DNA from: Chloroflexota bacterium
GTDB taxonomy: Bacteria; Chloroflexota; Anaerolineae; Promineifilales; Promineifilaceae
Length of the DNA: 64,000 nt
Assembly: GCA_013112725.1 (NCBI GenBank)
Contig: JABFFZ010000002.1
Location: 62,001-126,000 of the forward strand
Direction: 5' to 3'
Positions 52,141 to 61,684 of this stretch are shown here, piece by piece. Numbering within the stretch: the first letter of the stretch is position 1; the number at the start of each line of letters is the position of its first letter. The position numbers were made by a program, and so were the translations under genes. The notes under the pieces were generated by a model. That model saw only the letters and a list, made by a program, of their open reading frames with translations, was not told the origin of the DNA and made no database searches.

Positions 52141-52220
52141 AGTGATTGGGTGATTGGGTGATTGAGTAATTGGGACTGGCGGCTTCAATTACCCAATTAC
52201 ATAATTACCCAATTACCCCA
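52141..52220. repeat. GGGTGATT/GGGTAATT tandem repeat hairpin
   Basis: GAGTGATTGGGTGATTGGGT and further units face CAATTACCCAATTACATAAT and ATTACCCAATTACC. Fills the gap between the secreted peptidase and the racemase. Confidence 0.86.
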
Positions 52221-52223
52221 CCG

Positions 52224-55200
52224 CTACGGCTTCAATATCACCGGCAGGTTCAGGTACCACATCGTCGGGACATCGCTGCCGAAGCCGCCGCCATAGTCCA
52301 GCGCCAGCGAGACGTTGCCACTGCGGTCTACGGCCTGCACGGCATATTCAAAGGGGCCGCTGATGGTGGCGCTGCCAGAGGCCAGATTGGTGAGCGCGTC
52401 ATGGGTCAGGTCGAGTAGATGCCAGGTTTGCCCGCTGGTCGGCCGGTATAACACCACCACCCGCTGCACACCGCTGCCCTCGTCCGTCACCGTCGCCTCA
52501 AAGTTCACGGCCGTCCCATCACGCCATGCCTGCGTATCCCAAATGCTGGGGGCGACAAAGTCCGTGTTGGCAAACGGCGCATGGTACACCTCAAACTCCA
52601 GGCTGGTATATAACCGCTGCGTACCCTGTCCGGCTCCCCCCGGTTTATACTGGCCGGGCACCACCACCAACCGCTGCCACGATTCCCCATCCAGGGTCAG
52701 GAAGCGGTTAACCGAACCAACCCCCACCGGGAACCAGTAATCCAATCCATACCCTGGCTCCGCATCCAGGTAACGTCCATCGGTAATAACGCGAGAAATG
52801 ATAGGGTCAAAATCCGGCACAACCACGTAACGGCCGCCCGTCCACAGCACCCCCGTCGCCAGATAACCATCCAGACTAATGTCCACGCTGGCGCGGGGCA
52901 GGATGGGCCGACCGCCGGCCACATACGTTTCCACCTCACCGGCTACCGTGAAGTAACTGCCCCGATCCGGTACATCATGCCGCTCATAATCGAATGTTAG
53001 ATTGACTGGCGTACTGAAAACGGCGTCCGGCGCGCGTTCTGGCCCACCTTCTGGCGCACCAGAAGGCGCAGCCACCACGCTAACGCCGCCGGCCGGAACA
53101 GTGGACGTGACCGGCATGTTGATGCGCAGCATGGGCAGGCCATACAGCGTCATGATGCCCATCACTTTTTCATCGTAATTGCTAAACGACCCGGCGGTCA
53201 GGCTGTTGAAGTAGCGGAGTTTCGCCATCTTCATCGCCTGCCCCACCGTCTGTGGCCCCTGGCTCCAATCGCCCAACGCTTCGACAAAATTCACCATCAG
53301 CAGTTCCGAATAGGCCACCAGGTCAGAGTCACCATAACCAAAACCGGTATTGCCGAAGAAGGTGGCATTCTGGTCATTAAACGCCTGCGGCCAATCTCTT
53401 GGCTGACTTGACGCCCCGTCGGTCACGTTCAGCCCGGAATGGCAGCCCACCGAAAAAATGAGCGACCCCTCGTAATCGGTGGCGGCGACAATTTGTGTGG
53501 CATACACATCTTGCGGCGTGTTGGGGAAAAAGCGGTAATGCTCAAAGTGGGAATTAAGCGAAATCAGGCCCGGCGCGACTGGTTGGGTGAAAAGGGCATT
53601 GGCAAAGTCAACGGCCGTCCAGCTATTGTTAATCAGGTGCGTCTGGTTAGCCAGAGGGATACCCTGGTTTTGCAGCGAAGTTGTGATGGCGTTCGCCTGG
53701 TCAATCAGGAAGTCATACCCGGTAATCAGGGCATCACCCGGTTCAATCACGGAATCGGCCAGAAAACTGTCTACCATGCCCAACATCTCCGTCGGCGTTT
53801 CCACCAGGCGCCCCACCGCCAGTTGGGGCAGGTAAAATTCCCGCCCCCGCATTGGCTGCGGCAACAGCGCCGCGTAATAATCGTCCGTGAGCATATACCG
53901 GTAGCTCAGCGCGCCAGAAAGAGCCGGAGTCTCAGCAGTGTCGGCGTAGTGGCGCTCGTTGGCAATGAGCGCCGCATCGGGAATACGCCGGTACGGGATG
54001 ACCAGGTCTTCACCAACAATGACGATGTGTTGCAGATTGGGGTAAGCCGGCGCCAAGGCATACAGCAGCGCCTTGATTTGCCGAGCTACCAGATTGGCCG
54101 CATAGGGGTTATCGGGGTAAAAGTCCCAGGTGGCATAAACACCGGAGGATGGTTCATTGAAACCATAATAGTCGTTCAAATCCACTACCACACCATTCAC
54201 CTGGGGATGGGGCGCCAGGTTGTTTTGCAGGCGGAATAACAGGGCGCCAATGGACGTGTCGCCAGCATACATGGTATTCAGGCGGGCGGAGTTGAGCAGG
54301 ATGATGGTATTGATGCTGGGGTTCAGGGCCGGTGTGGTGTAAGTGGTCACCAGCGAATAGTAGTTGGCCGGATCATAGGGGAACTGCTCCAACGTTACTT
54401 CTATATGCAGATGGAAGGTGGTACCAATGGCCTCGGCCGTATGCGGCACCACCGCCAAATAATACGTACCCCACAATTCGTGAACATCATGGGCCACCAT
54501 CTCATCGTCTGTACCAGGGTTGATGGACAGATTGACCAGCGAACCAATTCCGCCCAGTTCACCAATGTTGCTCATCTGGCCGATATTGCTCATCTGACCA
54601 ATGTTGCTCATTTGCCCCACTTCATTCAGAAAGCCCATGTCCAGCAGCTCACCAATGTTACTCATCTGGCCGATATTGCTCATCTGACCAATGTTGCTCA
54701 TCTGGCCGATATTGCTCATCTGGCCGATATTGCTCATCTGGCCCAGATCACGAATCTGGCCGGTTTCTTCGTCAATGGCGGGGGCAAACAGGTAGAGGTT
54801 GTAATCGGCAGAAAGGTTGAAGAGGGTGGCGGTGAAAGTGGAACCGGCCTGGGTGATGGGGATTTTATACCATTGCGCGGAATTTCCGGCGGTGACGACA
54901 CCGGTAATTGTCTGGTTGGCAGAGAGTTCTTCGGCCGTATACCGGTAGGACCGTTGGGGTAAATCCCGGTCACGTAAGAATACGTCCGGTACTGTGCCGT
55001 TGGTATCGTCCGGGATCAGATCGAAAGCGTCGGAATCGAAGACCAAAAACCCACCATCGGCCGAAAGGCTCAGGCCGGTAATGCCCGTCTCGCCATGCGA
55101 TTCACTGCCATCAGAGGCAACCGATTCACGGGTGGTGGTCTGTGCGCGCCAATCGGTTAAGAATAAATCGGCGTGCCCATTGGTATCCTGTGGGACAAGG

Positions 55201-56375
55201 TTGTCAGCCAGGGAACGGTAAGCCACAAAATTGCCGTCCGCGGATATTTCCGGTGAATCGGAGTCATCATTAGCCTGGGAGCCATCATCGGCGCGACTGA
55301 TGAGCCGTGTTTCACCGCTGAGGGTATTGTGAACAAAAATATCCCGATACGCCCCCTGGTCGCCGGGCGCCAGGTTGTTGAAGGTGCTGGCAAATGCGAT
55401 GTATTGGCCGCTGGCCGAGATGGCAGGCTGCCAGGCGCCCCCACCCAATAACCCGCTGGGCAATCCCTGACCGCCGCTGGAATTGACGGAAACGCGCCAG
55501 GTGCGCTCCGTTTCCTGGTCATGGACAAACACATCGGCGGCCTGGTTGGTATCATTGGGTACCAGGTTGTTGGCAGCGGAAACAAAGGCGATATAACGGC
55601 CGTCGCCGGAAATCGCCGGCTGGTACGAATGCTGGTTGCCTTGTGTGCCCAGAGATGAGATAGAAACGCGCCGGGTGACACCTGTGAACGTGTCGCGTAC
55701 AAAGACGTCAGAGAAGTTGTTGGTATCGCCTGTTACTAAATTGGTGGCGTAGGAAGTGAAGGCCACGTAACGGCCACTTAAAGAGATAGCCGGTTCAAAA
55801 GAAGCCCCATTAGCAGCGTAGTAATTGTCGTAATCAATAGAAATCAGGAAAAGCGCACCGGTTTGCCCTCCCCCACCGCGATCTTCCCAAAAGTAGTTAC
55901 GGTTATAAAGATAAACATCCTTGTCCTCGTTGTAATCCCAATAAGGCAAGAGATTGTCGGCATAGGAAGTAAAGGCTATGCGACTGCCGTCGGCAGACAA
56001 TACCGGTTCAGAGGAATCAGCATTGGGTTCTTCGCCCAAATCACCGAGGAGCAGCGACATGACGGCAGCGTCGCGATCGTGATAATACACCTGTTGGGTA
56101 ATTCCCAATGTACCCGTCATGATGAGGTTGGAGGCCGAAGAAACGAAGGCGATGGTACGGCCGTCGGCCGAGATGGCGGGCATGGTGGAAGGGCCATCAG
56201 CGCCGTCACCATTCCAGGCGTGCGAGATGAGGGTCGTCTGCAGCGCGGGTGGGAATAAGAGCGCCGCCACCGGCGTCCCCGGCTCGCTGGCTGCCCGGCT
56301 GCTGGCAATGAGCAGAAACAGAGCCACCATACCGGCAAATACCGAGAAGATAATGGGAAATGTTCTTGATTTCAT
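52224..56375 (-). CDS. Secreted C25-like cysteine peptidase with propeller and hexapeptide-repeat insert
   Basis: About 1383 residues from ATG 56375 (AAAGG 9 bases upstream; ATG 56384 is the alternative). A signal peptide is followed by a PD40-type propeller (about 45-480) with many blades of the form GRYVAFTSYATNLVTGDTNN. Then comes a PPC-like domain holding an insert of about twelve hexads, eight of them GQMSNI (about 541-612). A gingipain-like caspase fold follows (about 680-1085) with His943/His946 in NSHFEHYRF and Cys978 in FSVGCHSG, 32-35 residues apart as in gingipain R. A beta-rich tail ends in DVPTMWYLNLPVILKP, perhaps a surface-sorting end. Likely an extracellular protease; partners unknown. 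Confidence 0.82.
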   Translation of the reverse strand: MKSRTFPIIFSVFAGMVALFLLIASSRAASEPGTPVAALLFPPALQTTLISHAWNGDGADGPSTMPAISADGRTIAFVSSASNLIMTGTLGITQQVYYHDRDAAVMSLLLGDLGEEPNADSSEPVLSADGSRIAFTSYADNLLPYWDYNEDKDVYLYNRNYFWEDRGGGGQTGALFLISIDYDNYYAANGASFEPAISLSGRYVAFTSYATNLVTGDTNNFSDVFVRDTFTGVTRRVSISSLGTQGNQHSYQPAISGDGRYIAFVSAANNLVPNDTNQAADVFVHDQETERTWRVSVNSSGGQGLPSGLLGGGAWQPAISASGQYIAFASTFNNLAPGDQGAYRDIFVHNTLSGETRLISRADDGSQANDDSDSPEISADGNFVAYRSLADNLVPQDTNGHADLFLTDWRAQTTTRESVASDGSESHGETGITGLSLSADGGFLVFDSDAFDLIPDDTNGTVPDVFLRDRDLPQRSYRYTAEELSANQTITGVVTAGNSAQWYKIPITQAGSTFTATLFNLSADYNLYLFAPAIDEETGQIRDLGQMSNIGQMSNIGQMSNIGQMSNIGQMSNIGELLDMGFLNEVGQMSNIGQMSNIGQMSNIGELGGIGSLVNLSINPGTDDEMVAHDVHELWGTYYLAVVPHTAEAIGTTFHLHIEVTLEQFPYDPANYYSLVTTYTTPALNPSINTIILLNSARLNTMYAGDTSIGALLFRLQNNLAPHPQVNGVVVDLNDYYGFNEPSSGVYATWDFYPDNPYAANLVARQIKALLYALAPAYPNLQHIVIVGEDLVIPYRRIPDAALIANERHYADTAETPALSGALSYRYMLTDDYYAALLPQPMRGREFYLPQLAVGRLVETPTEMLGMVDSFLADSVIEPGDALITGYDFLIDQANAITTSLQNQGIPLANQTHLINNSWTAVDFANALFTQPVAPGLISLNSHFEHYRFFPNTPQDVYATQIVAATDYEGSLIFSVGCHSGLNVTDGASSQPRDWPQAFNDQNATFFGNTGFGYGDSDLVAYSELLMVNFVEALGDWSQGPQTVGQAMKMAKLRYFNSLTAGSFSNYDEKVMGIMTLYGLPMLRINMPVTSTVPAGGVSVVAAPSGAPEGGPERAPDAVFSTPVNLTFDYERHDVPDRGSYFTVAGEVETYVAGGRPILPRASVDISLDGYLATGVLWTGGRYVVVPDFDPIISRVITDGRYLDAEPGYGLDYWFPVGVGSVNRFLTLDGESWQRLVVVPGQYKPGGAGQGTQRLYTSLEFEVYHAPFANTDFVAPSIWDTQAWRDGTAVNFEATVTDEGSGVQRVVVLYRPTSGQTWHLLDLTHDALTNLASGSATISGPFEYAVQAVDRSGNVSLALDYGGGFGSDVPTMWYLNLPVILKP
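54543..54752 (-). repeat. 18-bp tandem repeat encoding GQMSNI hexads
   Basis: CTCATCTGGCCGATATTG and CTCATCTGACCAATGTTG alternate in two blocks separated by a divergent stretch (54616-54657). Translated on the minus strand each unit is one hexapeptide. Confidence 0.92.
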
Positions 56376-56432
56376 GGCATTCATCCTTTCTTTCTCGTAA
56401 TGCGTGACCCCACAGAACTCATGCATCACGCA

Positions 56433-59400
56433 TTACGTCAGCGTTTTTTCAAATTCCTGCACGGCCGTCAAATCCCGTGTCGCTTCCAGACGGGCAAATG
56501 TAGCGACAGCTTGGGAAAGCAACGGCCGTACTTCTTGTAAATTGCCTGATGACTGCAGGGCCACCGCCAGCCAATACTGGCTGCGCGCCAGTTCATACTC
56601 ATCCGCCACCTCCCTTAAAATTGTGACACTTTGTAGCAAATCTTGTACCGCCTCCGCCAATCGTCCCTGTTCATAGGCAATGCGGCCTGATACACGCAGG
56701 CTCATACCCTCTTCGGCAGGCATATCCAGTTCACGCGCCAACGCCAGCGATGCCACAACCTGCTCCTGCGCTAACATGAGTTCCCCGGCCACTAACGAAG
56801 CCTCCGCCTGATGTCGCCTCATTTCCGGCAAAAAATCACGCGATTGTGCCTGCTCAAAAAACACCTGGCCTAATTGCAGATGATGGCGCGCCTGCTCCGC
56901 GTTACCCTGGCGCACATGGGCAGCACCCAGATTCATATGAAATGTGCCTACCATCCAGCCTGAACCACCAATTTGGGTGGCCAGGTGTAATCCTTCTTCA
57001 TAAAACAACAAAGCATTTTGGATATTGCCACGATTCAAAGCAATACCACCCAGGTTATTGTCAGCTATCGCCCGATTGTACTTATCGCCAATCTGGTCAA
57101 ACATGTGGTGCGCCTGTAAATAATGGTATTCCGCCTCCGGCCAGCGCCCCAGGTTAAAACAGGCATTGGCAATCAAATTGTGGGAAGTCGCCTGCCCTTG
57201 AATGTGGCCGACCTGTTGGTAAAGGGCAAACGCTTTGTGAAAGTTTTCTATGGCCTGATTACTGTCACTGCGCAGATAGGTAATGCCCAACAAGTTATGA
57301 GCGCGGGCCAAAACAGCCACTTCACCCAATTGTTCCCCAATCTGCAAAACGTGGTGGCACTGTTCCAGCGCCGCTTCATGATTCCCCTGGCGAATGTAAA
57401 TGAGGCCGGCCAACAGCCGGATTTGAGCGTTTTCGGCGGTATGCGCTTGCGAACCAATACCCAGGCCGGTCTCTATCCACTCAAACGCCTGGGGATAGTC
57501 ACCACGCACTTCATAAAGCCGGGCATACCAGCGACAAATGGCTGTCAGCGTTGCTTCATCTTGCAGCGAGAGCGCCAGTTGGTGCGCCTGCGCCAGTTGA
57601 GCGGCAGCATCATCATAAGCGCCGGTATCAATGAACAGCTGGCCCAACACCAGATGGATAGCTAATAGATTGGCTGAGCTTTGCTGTACCGGCAGCATGG
57701 TGGCCGCATGTAACGCCTTGCGGTAATGGTCAATGGCTTCCTGGTTGGCAAAGAGGGTTTGCGCCTGCTGCCCGGCCTGCATCTGGTATTTCAGGGCGCG
57801 CGGCCAATCTTCGCCTTCGAAGGCATGATGGGCAATGAGGGCGGGCAGGCTTTCGCTGCGGCTCCAGCCCTGGCGACGGCCGTCTTCCAGATAACGGGCA
57901 ATCAACCGGTGATATTCACGGCGGGCGCTGGCTGCCAGCGAACTATAACTTACCTCCTGCATTAGTGAATGAATGAAGGTATACACCAGTTCTGGATTGC
58001 GCTGCGCTTCGCGCACAATTTCCACCTGTTGCAACTCATCCAGGTAAGAAGACACCGCCATGTGGTTTAGTTCGGTAGCGGTATGCTCCACCACGTCAAA
58101 GGGGAAGGACCGCCCCACCACAGCCGCCATCTGCACCGTCCAGCGGCACAGCTCTTCCAACTGGTCCAGCCGGGCCAGCAGCACCCCTTCCAACGTATCG
58201 GGCACGGTGATGCTGGTGATGGTCTCGCTGAACTGCCAACGGCCGTCCGCTATCTGGGTCAATAAGCCATCGTTGATCAACGAGCGGATCACCTCTTCCA
58301 GATAAAGCGGGTTGCCTTCTACCCGGTTCAAAATCATATCGGCCACACCAGGCGGCCATTGGCTTACCGGGATCAGGTTCAGCAGCATTTGTTGGGTTTC
58401 AGACGTATTCAACCCATACAGGCCAATTTCCCGGTAATGGTGCAGGTGTTCTTGCTGCGCTTTGCGGCGCAGTTGCCAGCACCCCTTTTCCCGGTCTGGC
58501 CGGAACAGCCAGACAAAACCGAGCGGAACCTGCTGCACCAACGGCATCAGGTACTCCACCAGATCAAGCGAAGCGCGATCCATCCAGTGCATGGCGTCGA
58601 ATAAAATGAGCAGCGGTTGTTGCCGGGCTACGGCCGTCAATACCGTGCGCAGCGCCACAAACGTGCGCCGCTGTAGCGCTTCCCCGTCCAGGTAACGAAT
58701 GCGTTCGTGGGCGGCCTCATCAAGCGGAATGTTTAGAAAATTGGCAAGATAGGGCAGCGCGGCCTCGGCATCATCCGTCGGGAACCATGCAGCCAGACTG
58801 CGGCGAAGTTGCTGGCGCATCAGATCAGCACTTTCAGTGGCCGTCAGGTCAAAAAGCTGGTACAGCAGTTCTTGAAACGGGGCATAGCCCACCGATTCGG
58901 TATAAGACAGGCAGCGGACGGTCATCCAGCGCGCCTGGCCTTGGGCCTGGGCGGTCTGCTGCCATTCATGCACCAGCCGCGATTTACCCACACCCGCTTC
59001 ACCGATGATGGAAATGATACGGCCGTGCCGCCCTTCTTGCAGCGTCGCCAGATCGCCCATCAACTGCGCCCATTCTTGTTGTCGCCCCACCAATGGTGAC
59101 TGTACTCCCCGCCGCTCCGGCGCCGGCGTATCGCGCACTCCTTCGACAGTGAAAATTGGCACCGGGCGACTTTTGCCTTTCAACTCGACCGCGCCGCGTG
59201 GCTCCACCACGGCCACATGCTGCACCCGGCGCTGTACATGTTCACTCACATACACCTGCCCAGCCGCCGCCGCCGACATCAACCGCGCGGCCAGATTCAC
59301 CTCGTCCCCCATCACCGTGTATTCGTGCCGCCAATAACTGCCCACATACCCGGCAAAAACGTAGCCATAGCTGATGCCAATGCGCTGCCGCAGCGCCAGG

Positions 59401-60695
59401 TCGGGCAGCCCTACCTGCGCCGGTAACGCGGCGGCCACGTCTGCAAAAGCAGCCTGCATGGCCAGCGCCGCCCGTACCGCCCGCTCCGCGTCATCTTCAT
59501 GGGCAATGGGCGCACCAAAAATAACCATCAACTTGTCGCCATGGTCGTAAAGGTCAATTTTGTTCACCACGCCGCCATACGGCCGTAGCGCCCGGCTCAT
59601 ATGAGTGAAATAGAGATTGAGCGCGGCCACAATGTCCGCTTCGCGCCCTGGACCCAGCCGGTCGGCTATCTCGCCCAACCCATCCACATTGGCAAAAAGG
59701 TTGGCCACCAGCCGGTGTTCCCCTTTCAGGCTGGGGGCGCGGGGGTCGCTGGCCAACCGGGCCAACATGCCCACCGGCAAATAAGGGGTTAATAAATCGA
59801 GCTGCTTCAAAATGCGCCGTAACCGCGTTAGATTAGGTGGTAACGGGTAATGAGTTTCCATGGGCACGTTGGGCGGCGGCAGCGGCGGCAGATCAATGTA
59901 TTCCACCGCCAGATAAGCGGGATGGCCGGGCACGGGCACGGCCGTACACAACAAATCCGTATCTATGGCATCATAGGTTGCCTGATCTACCAATACCTGC
60001 CCGGCGTTGGCGGCTGATTCCACGGCAGCGGTAGCATTCACGTCACCGCCAAAGAGGGCATATTCCATAGCCTCAGCCGTGCCCAATTGGGCCGCAAAAT
60101 AGCGCCCAGCGCGCACCCCTACGCTCATGCGCAGCGGAAATGTGCCTTGTGACGTTTTGGTTTCGCTAAACTGGCTCATGGCCGCCTGCATTTTCATGGC
60201 GGCCTGCACGGCCTGGGTGGCGCTGCTGGTACGGCCGTGTCCCTCCGTGAACAACCCTAACAACGCATCCCCGCCAAAACGGATCAATTCACCGCGATAC
60301 TCCCGCAAAATCGCCAGCATCACATCAAAGTAACGGTTGACAACGGCCGTGACCTCTTCCGCCCCCTCGCGCCCCACCCGGCTCAGCCGCTCCGACATGG
60401 CCGTAAAGCCGCTGATGTCAGCAAAAAGGAGAGCACCCTGAATGAAACGGCCGTCGGCCTGCCCCACTACCGGATGCTCTAACACCTGTTTGCCCAACGA
60501 TTCCGGCAGATGGGACATGGTGGCCTCCATCAACGCCGACAAATGGGTGATCACCTGAGATCGCAGACGGGTGGGCGGGTCGCTGCTTTCGGCCAGCAGC
60601 GCCTCATGCAACAAAGCAGGCAAATACCGCTGCAAATTTACCAGTTCGCCTGGGGACAGTTGGTTTTCGCTTGAAGTGATACTTTGATCGCCCAT
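56433..60695 (-). CDS. Soluble-adenylyl-cyclase-like double cyclase, STAND-type ATPase, TPR protein
   Basis: 1420 residues. Cyclase homology domain 1 (about 85-270) has both metal Asp (Asp93 in LFADISGF, Asp143 in FGGDALLGLF). Domain 2 (about 325-515) has Asn336 in place of the first and keeps Asp387 (HGDKLMVIFG), so the pair should form one active site as in mammalian soluble adenylyl cyclase. An AAA-type ATPase follows (about 533-830; Walker A GEAGVGKS at 565-572, Walker B-like LLILFDAMHW). Many TPR-like helices run from about 980 to 1400. Order and size mirror ADCY10-type proteins. The product, cAMP or cGMP, is not certain. AAAGAG precedes ATG. Confidence 0.9.
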   Translation of the reverse strand: MGDQSITSSENQLSPGELVNLQRYLPALLHEALLAESSDPPTRLRSQVITHLSALMEATMSHLPESLGKQVLEHPVVGQADGRFIQGALLFADISGFTAMSERLSRVGREGAEEVTAVVNRYFDVMLAILREYRGELIRFGGDALLGLFTEGHGRTSSATQAVQAAMKMQAAMSQFSETKTSQGTFPLRMSVGVRAGRYFAAQLGTAEAMEYALFGGDVNATAAVESAANAGQVLVDQATYDAIDTDLLCTAVPVPGHPAYLAVEYIDLPPLPPPNVPMETHYPLPPNLTRLRRILKQLDLLTPYLPVGMLARLASDPRAPSLKGEHRLVANLFANVDGLGEIADRLGPGREADIVAALNLYFTHMSRALRPYGGVVNKIDLYDHGDKLMVIFGAPIAHEDDAERAVRAALAMQAAFADVAAALPAQVGLPDLALRQRIGISYGYVFAGYVGSYWRHEYTVMGDEVNLAARLMSAAAAGQVYVSEHVQRRVQHVAVVEPRGAVELKGKSRPVPIFTVEGVRDTPAPERRGVQSPLVGRQQEWAQLMGDLATLQEGRHGRIISIIGEAGVGKSRLVHEWQQTAQAQGQARWMTVRCLSYTESVGYAPFQELLYQLFDLTATESADLMRQQLRRSLAAWFPTDDAEAALPYLANFLNIPLDEAAHERIRYLDGEALQRRTFVALRTVLTAVARQQPLLILFDAMHWMDRASLDLVEYLMPLVQQVPLGFVWLFRPDREKGCWQLRRKAQQEHLHHYREIGLYGLNTSETQQMLLNLIPVSQWPPGVADMILNRVEGNPLYLEEVIRSLINDGLLTQIADGRWQFSETITSITVPDTLEGVLLARLDQLEELCRWTVQMAAVVGRSFPFDVVEHTATELNHMAVSSYLDELQQVEIVREAQRNPELVYTFIHSLMQEVSYSSLAASARREYHRLIARYLEDGRRQGWSRSESLPALIAHHAFEGEDWPRALKYQMQAGQQAQTLFANQEAIDHYRKALHAATMLPVQQSSANLLAIHLVLGQLFIDTGAYDDAAAQLAQAHQLALSLQDEATLTAICRWYARLYEVRGDYPQAFEWIETGLGIGSQAHTAENAQIRLLAGLIYIRQGNHEAALEQCHHVLQIGEQLGEVAVLARAHNLLGITYLRSDSNQAIENFHKAFALYQQVGHIQGQATSHNLIANACFNLGRWPEAEYHYLQAHHMFDQIGDKYNRAIADNNLGGIALNRGNIQNALLFYEEGLHLATQIGGSGWMVGTFHMNLGAAHVRQGNAEQARHHLQLGQVFFEQAQSRDFLPEMRRHQAEASLVAGELMLAQEQVVASLALARELDMPAEEGMSLRVSGRIAYEQGRLAEAVQDLLQSVTILREVADEYELARSQYWLAVALQSSGNLQEVRPLLSQAVATFARLEATRDLTAVQEFEKTLT

Positions 60696-60706
60696 GTACT
60701 CTTTGG

Positions 60707-60739
60707 AGACCCTCAGGGTTTTTGAAACCCTGAGGGTCT
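60707..60739. repeat. GACC...GGTC hairpin, family C
   Basis: AGACCCTCAGGGTTT-ttg-AAACCCTGAGGGTCT, a 15-bp perfect stem in the cyclase leader. Same frame as 1948 and 16091 with compensating stem changes. Confidence 0.82.
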
Positions 60740-60837
60740 TGGGGTAGTCCGGTAAGACCGCATAGATTATACCCCGTGAATCTTACGGTACATGCAAGCA
60801 AAGTCAGCAAAGGAATTAACAAAGAGGTAAAGATTGA

Positions 60838-60888
60838 GGGTGATTGGAGATTGGAGATTGGGTCAATCTCCAATCTCTAATCTCAAAT
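60838..60888. repeat. GAGATTG heptamer hairpin
   Basis: GGTGATTGGAGATTGGAGAT units face CAATCTCCAATCTCTAATCT around GGGT. Lies directly after the V4R gene. Confidence 0.86.
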
Positions 60889-60891
60889 CCT

Positions 60892-61536
60892 TTACGTGAT
60901 CGGCTTCTTGATAATAATATACCGCCCCATGTCATCCCCCTTCGCCTGGCAGGTTTGCATATCCACTTTGAAGGTATTGCCGCCGGAGACCCAGGTAAGC
61001 GCCTCTTGCAGCAGCCCCAACCCCAGGTAACAAACGGGACGGTCGGCCTCACGGCCGCAGCACATGGGGCAGCGTTCCAATGTGTACACAAAATGATCCC
61101 CTTCATCTTGAACATTGGAAATCTGGTCAGAAAATTGGGAAAAAATACGGGCCAAGGCGGGCAAACCAATCTTCAACTTGGTATTGAGCGGCAGCACCCG
61201 GAAAGCCAGATCCCCCACGCCCACCAGCGCCCCCACCCCTTTCAGCCCGGTTTCAAACGTGGCTCGCCCGGCGCGGATGGCTAACCCCCGCCCGCCACGC
61301 GGCCCATACATATCTTCCAGCGCCTTTTGCAAGGCCGTCAGGTCGGCAAAAGAAAACTCTTTGTCCAGATTGTTGGGGGGGCGGTTGTAGATGTATTGTT
61401 CCAACCCGGCCAGATGCAGCACGGCGTTCAGGCCGTTTTTGCCCATCACGTCTTCCAGAGCTTGAATGATGATACGACCAAATTTATTGGGGTAAAACAA
61501 CTGTTGGCAATTGGGAGCGGTCAGTTCTTCAGTCAT
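60892..61536 (-). CDS. V4R (4-vinyl reductase)-like domain protein
   Basis: About 214 residues from ATG 61536 (AGAGG upstream; ATG 61554 is possible). The C-terminal half has the Cys-rich V4R pattern: ERCPMCCGREADRPVCYLG, then LTWVSGGNTFKVDMQTCQAK and GDDMGRYIII. The N-terminal half contains PNKFGRIIIQALEDVMG, seen in V4R proteins that act as small-ligand sensors near regulators. Ligand unknown. It sits between trpC and the giant cyclase on the same strand, without clear coupling. Confidence 0.8.
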   Translation of the reverse strand: MTEELTAPNCQQLFYPNKFGRIIIQALEDVMGKNGLNAVLHLAGLEQYIYNRPPNNLDKEFSFADLTALQKALEDMYGPRGGRGLAIRAGRATFETGLKGVGALVGVGDLAFRVLPLNTKLKIGLPALARIFSQFSDQISNVQDEGDHFVYTLERCPMCCGREADRPVCYLGLGLLQEALTWVSGGNTFKVDMQTCQAKGDDMGRYIIIKKPIT

Positions 61537-61684
61537 TGTCCTCTCATGGGTCATTCCGGGTAAGGCGAAAAATATAAAAAGAGCCTGATTTTCTAGAGAA
61601 GGATACTCATTTTTACGGGTAATGTCTACTTTGCGCCCAAAGATTTGCCGGATTTTTACGGCGGCGGGCAACTACGGTCCGTAA

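Noticed and set aside
53439-54239. 266-codon plus-strand open frame inside the C25-like gene
   Set aside because: Antisense to the catalytic region; no domain and no ribosome-binding site.
54543-54752. CRISPR-like look of alternating 18-base repeats
   Set aside because: The units are contiguous without spacers, stay in frame within a large gene and encode hexapeptides.
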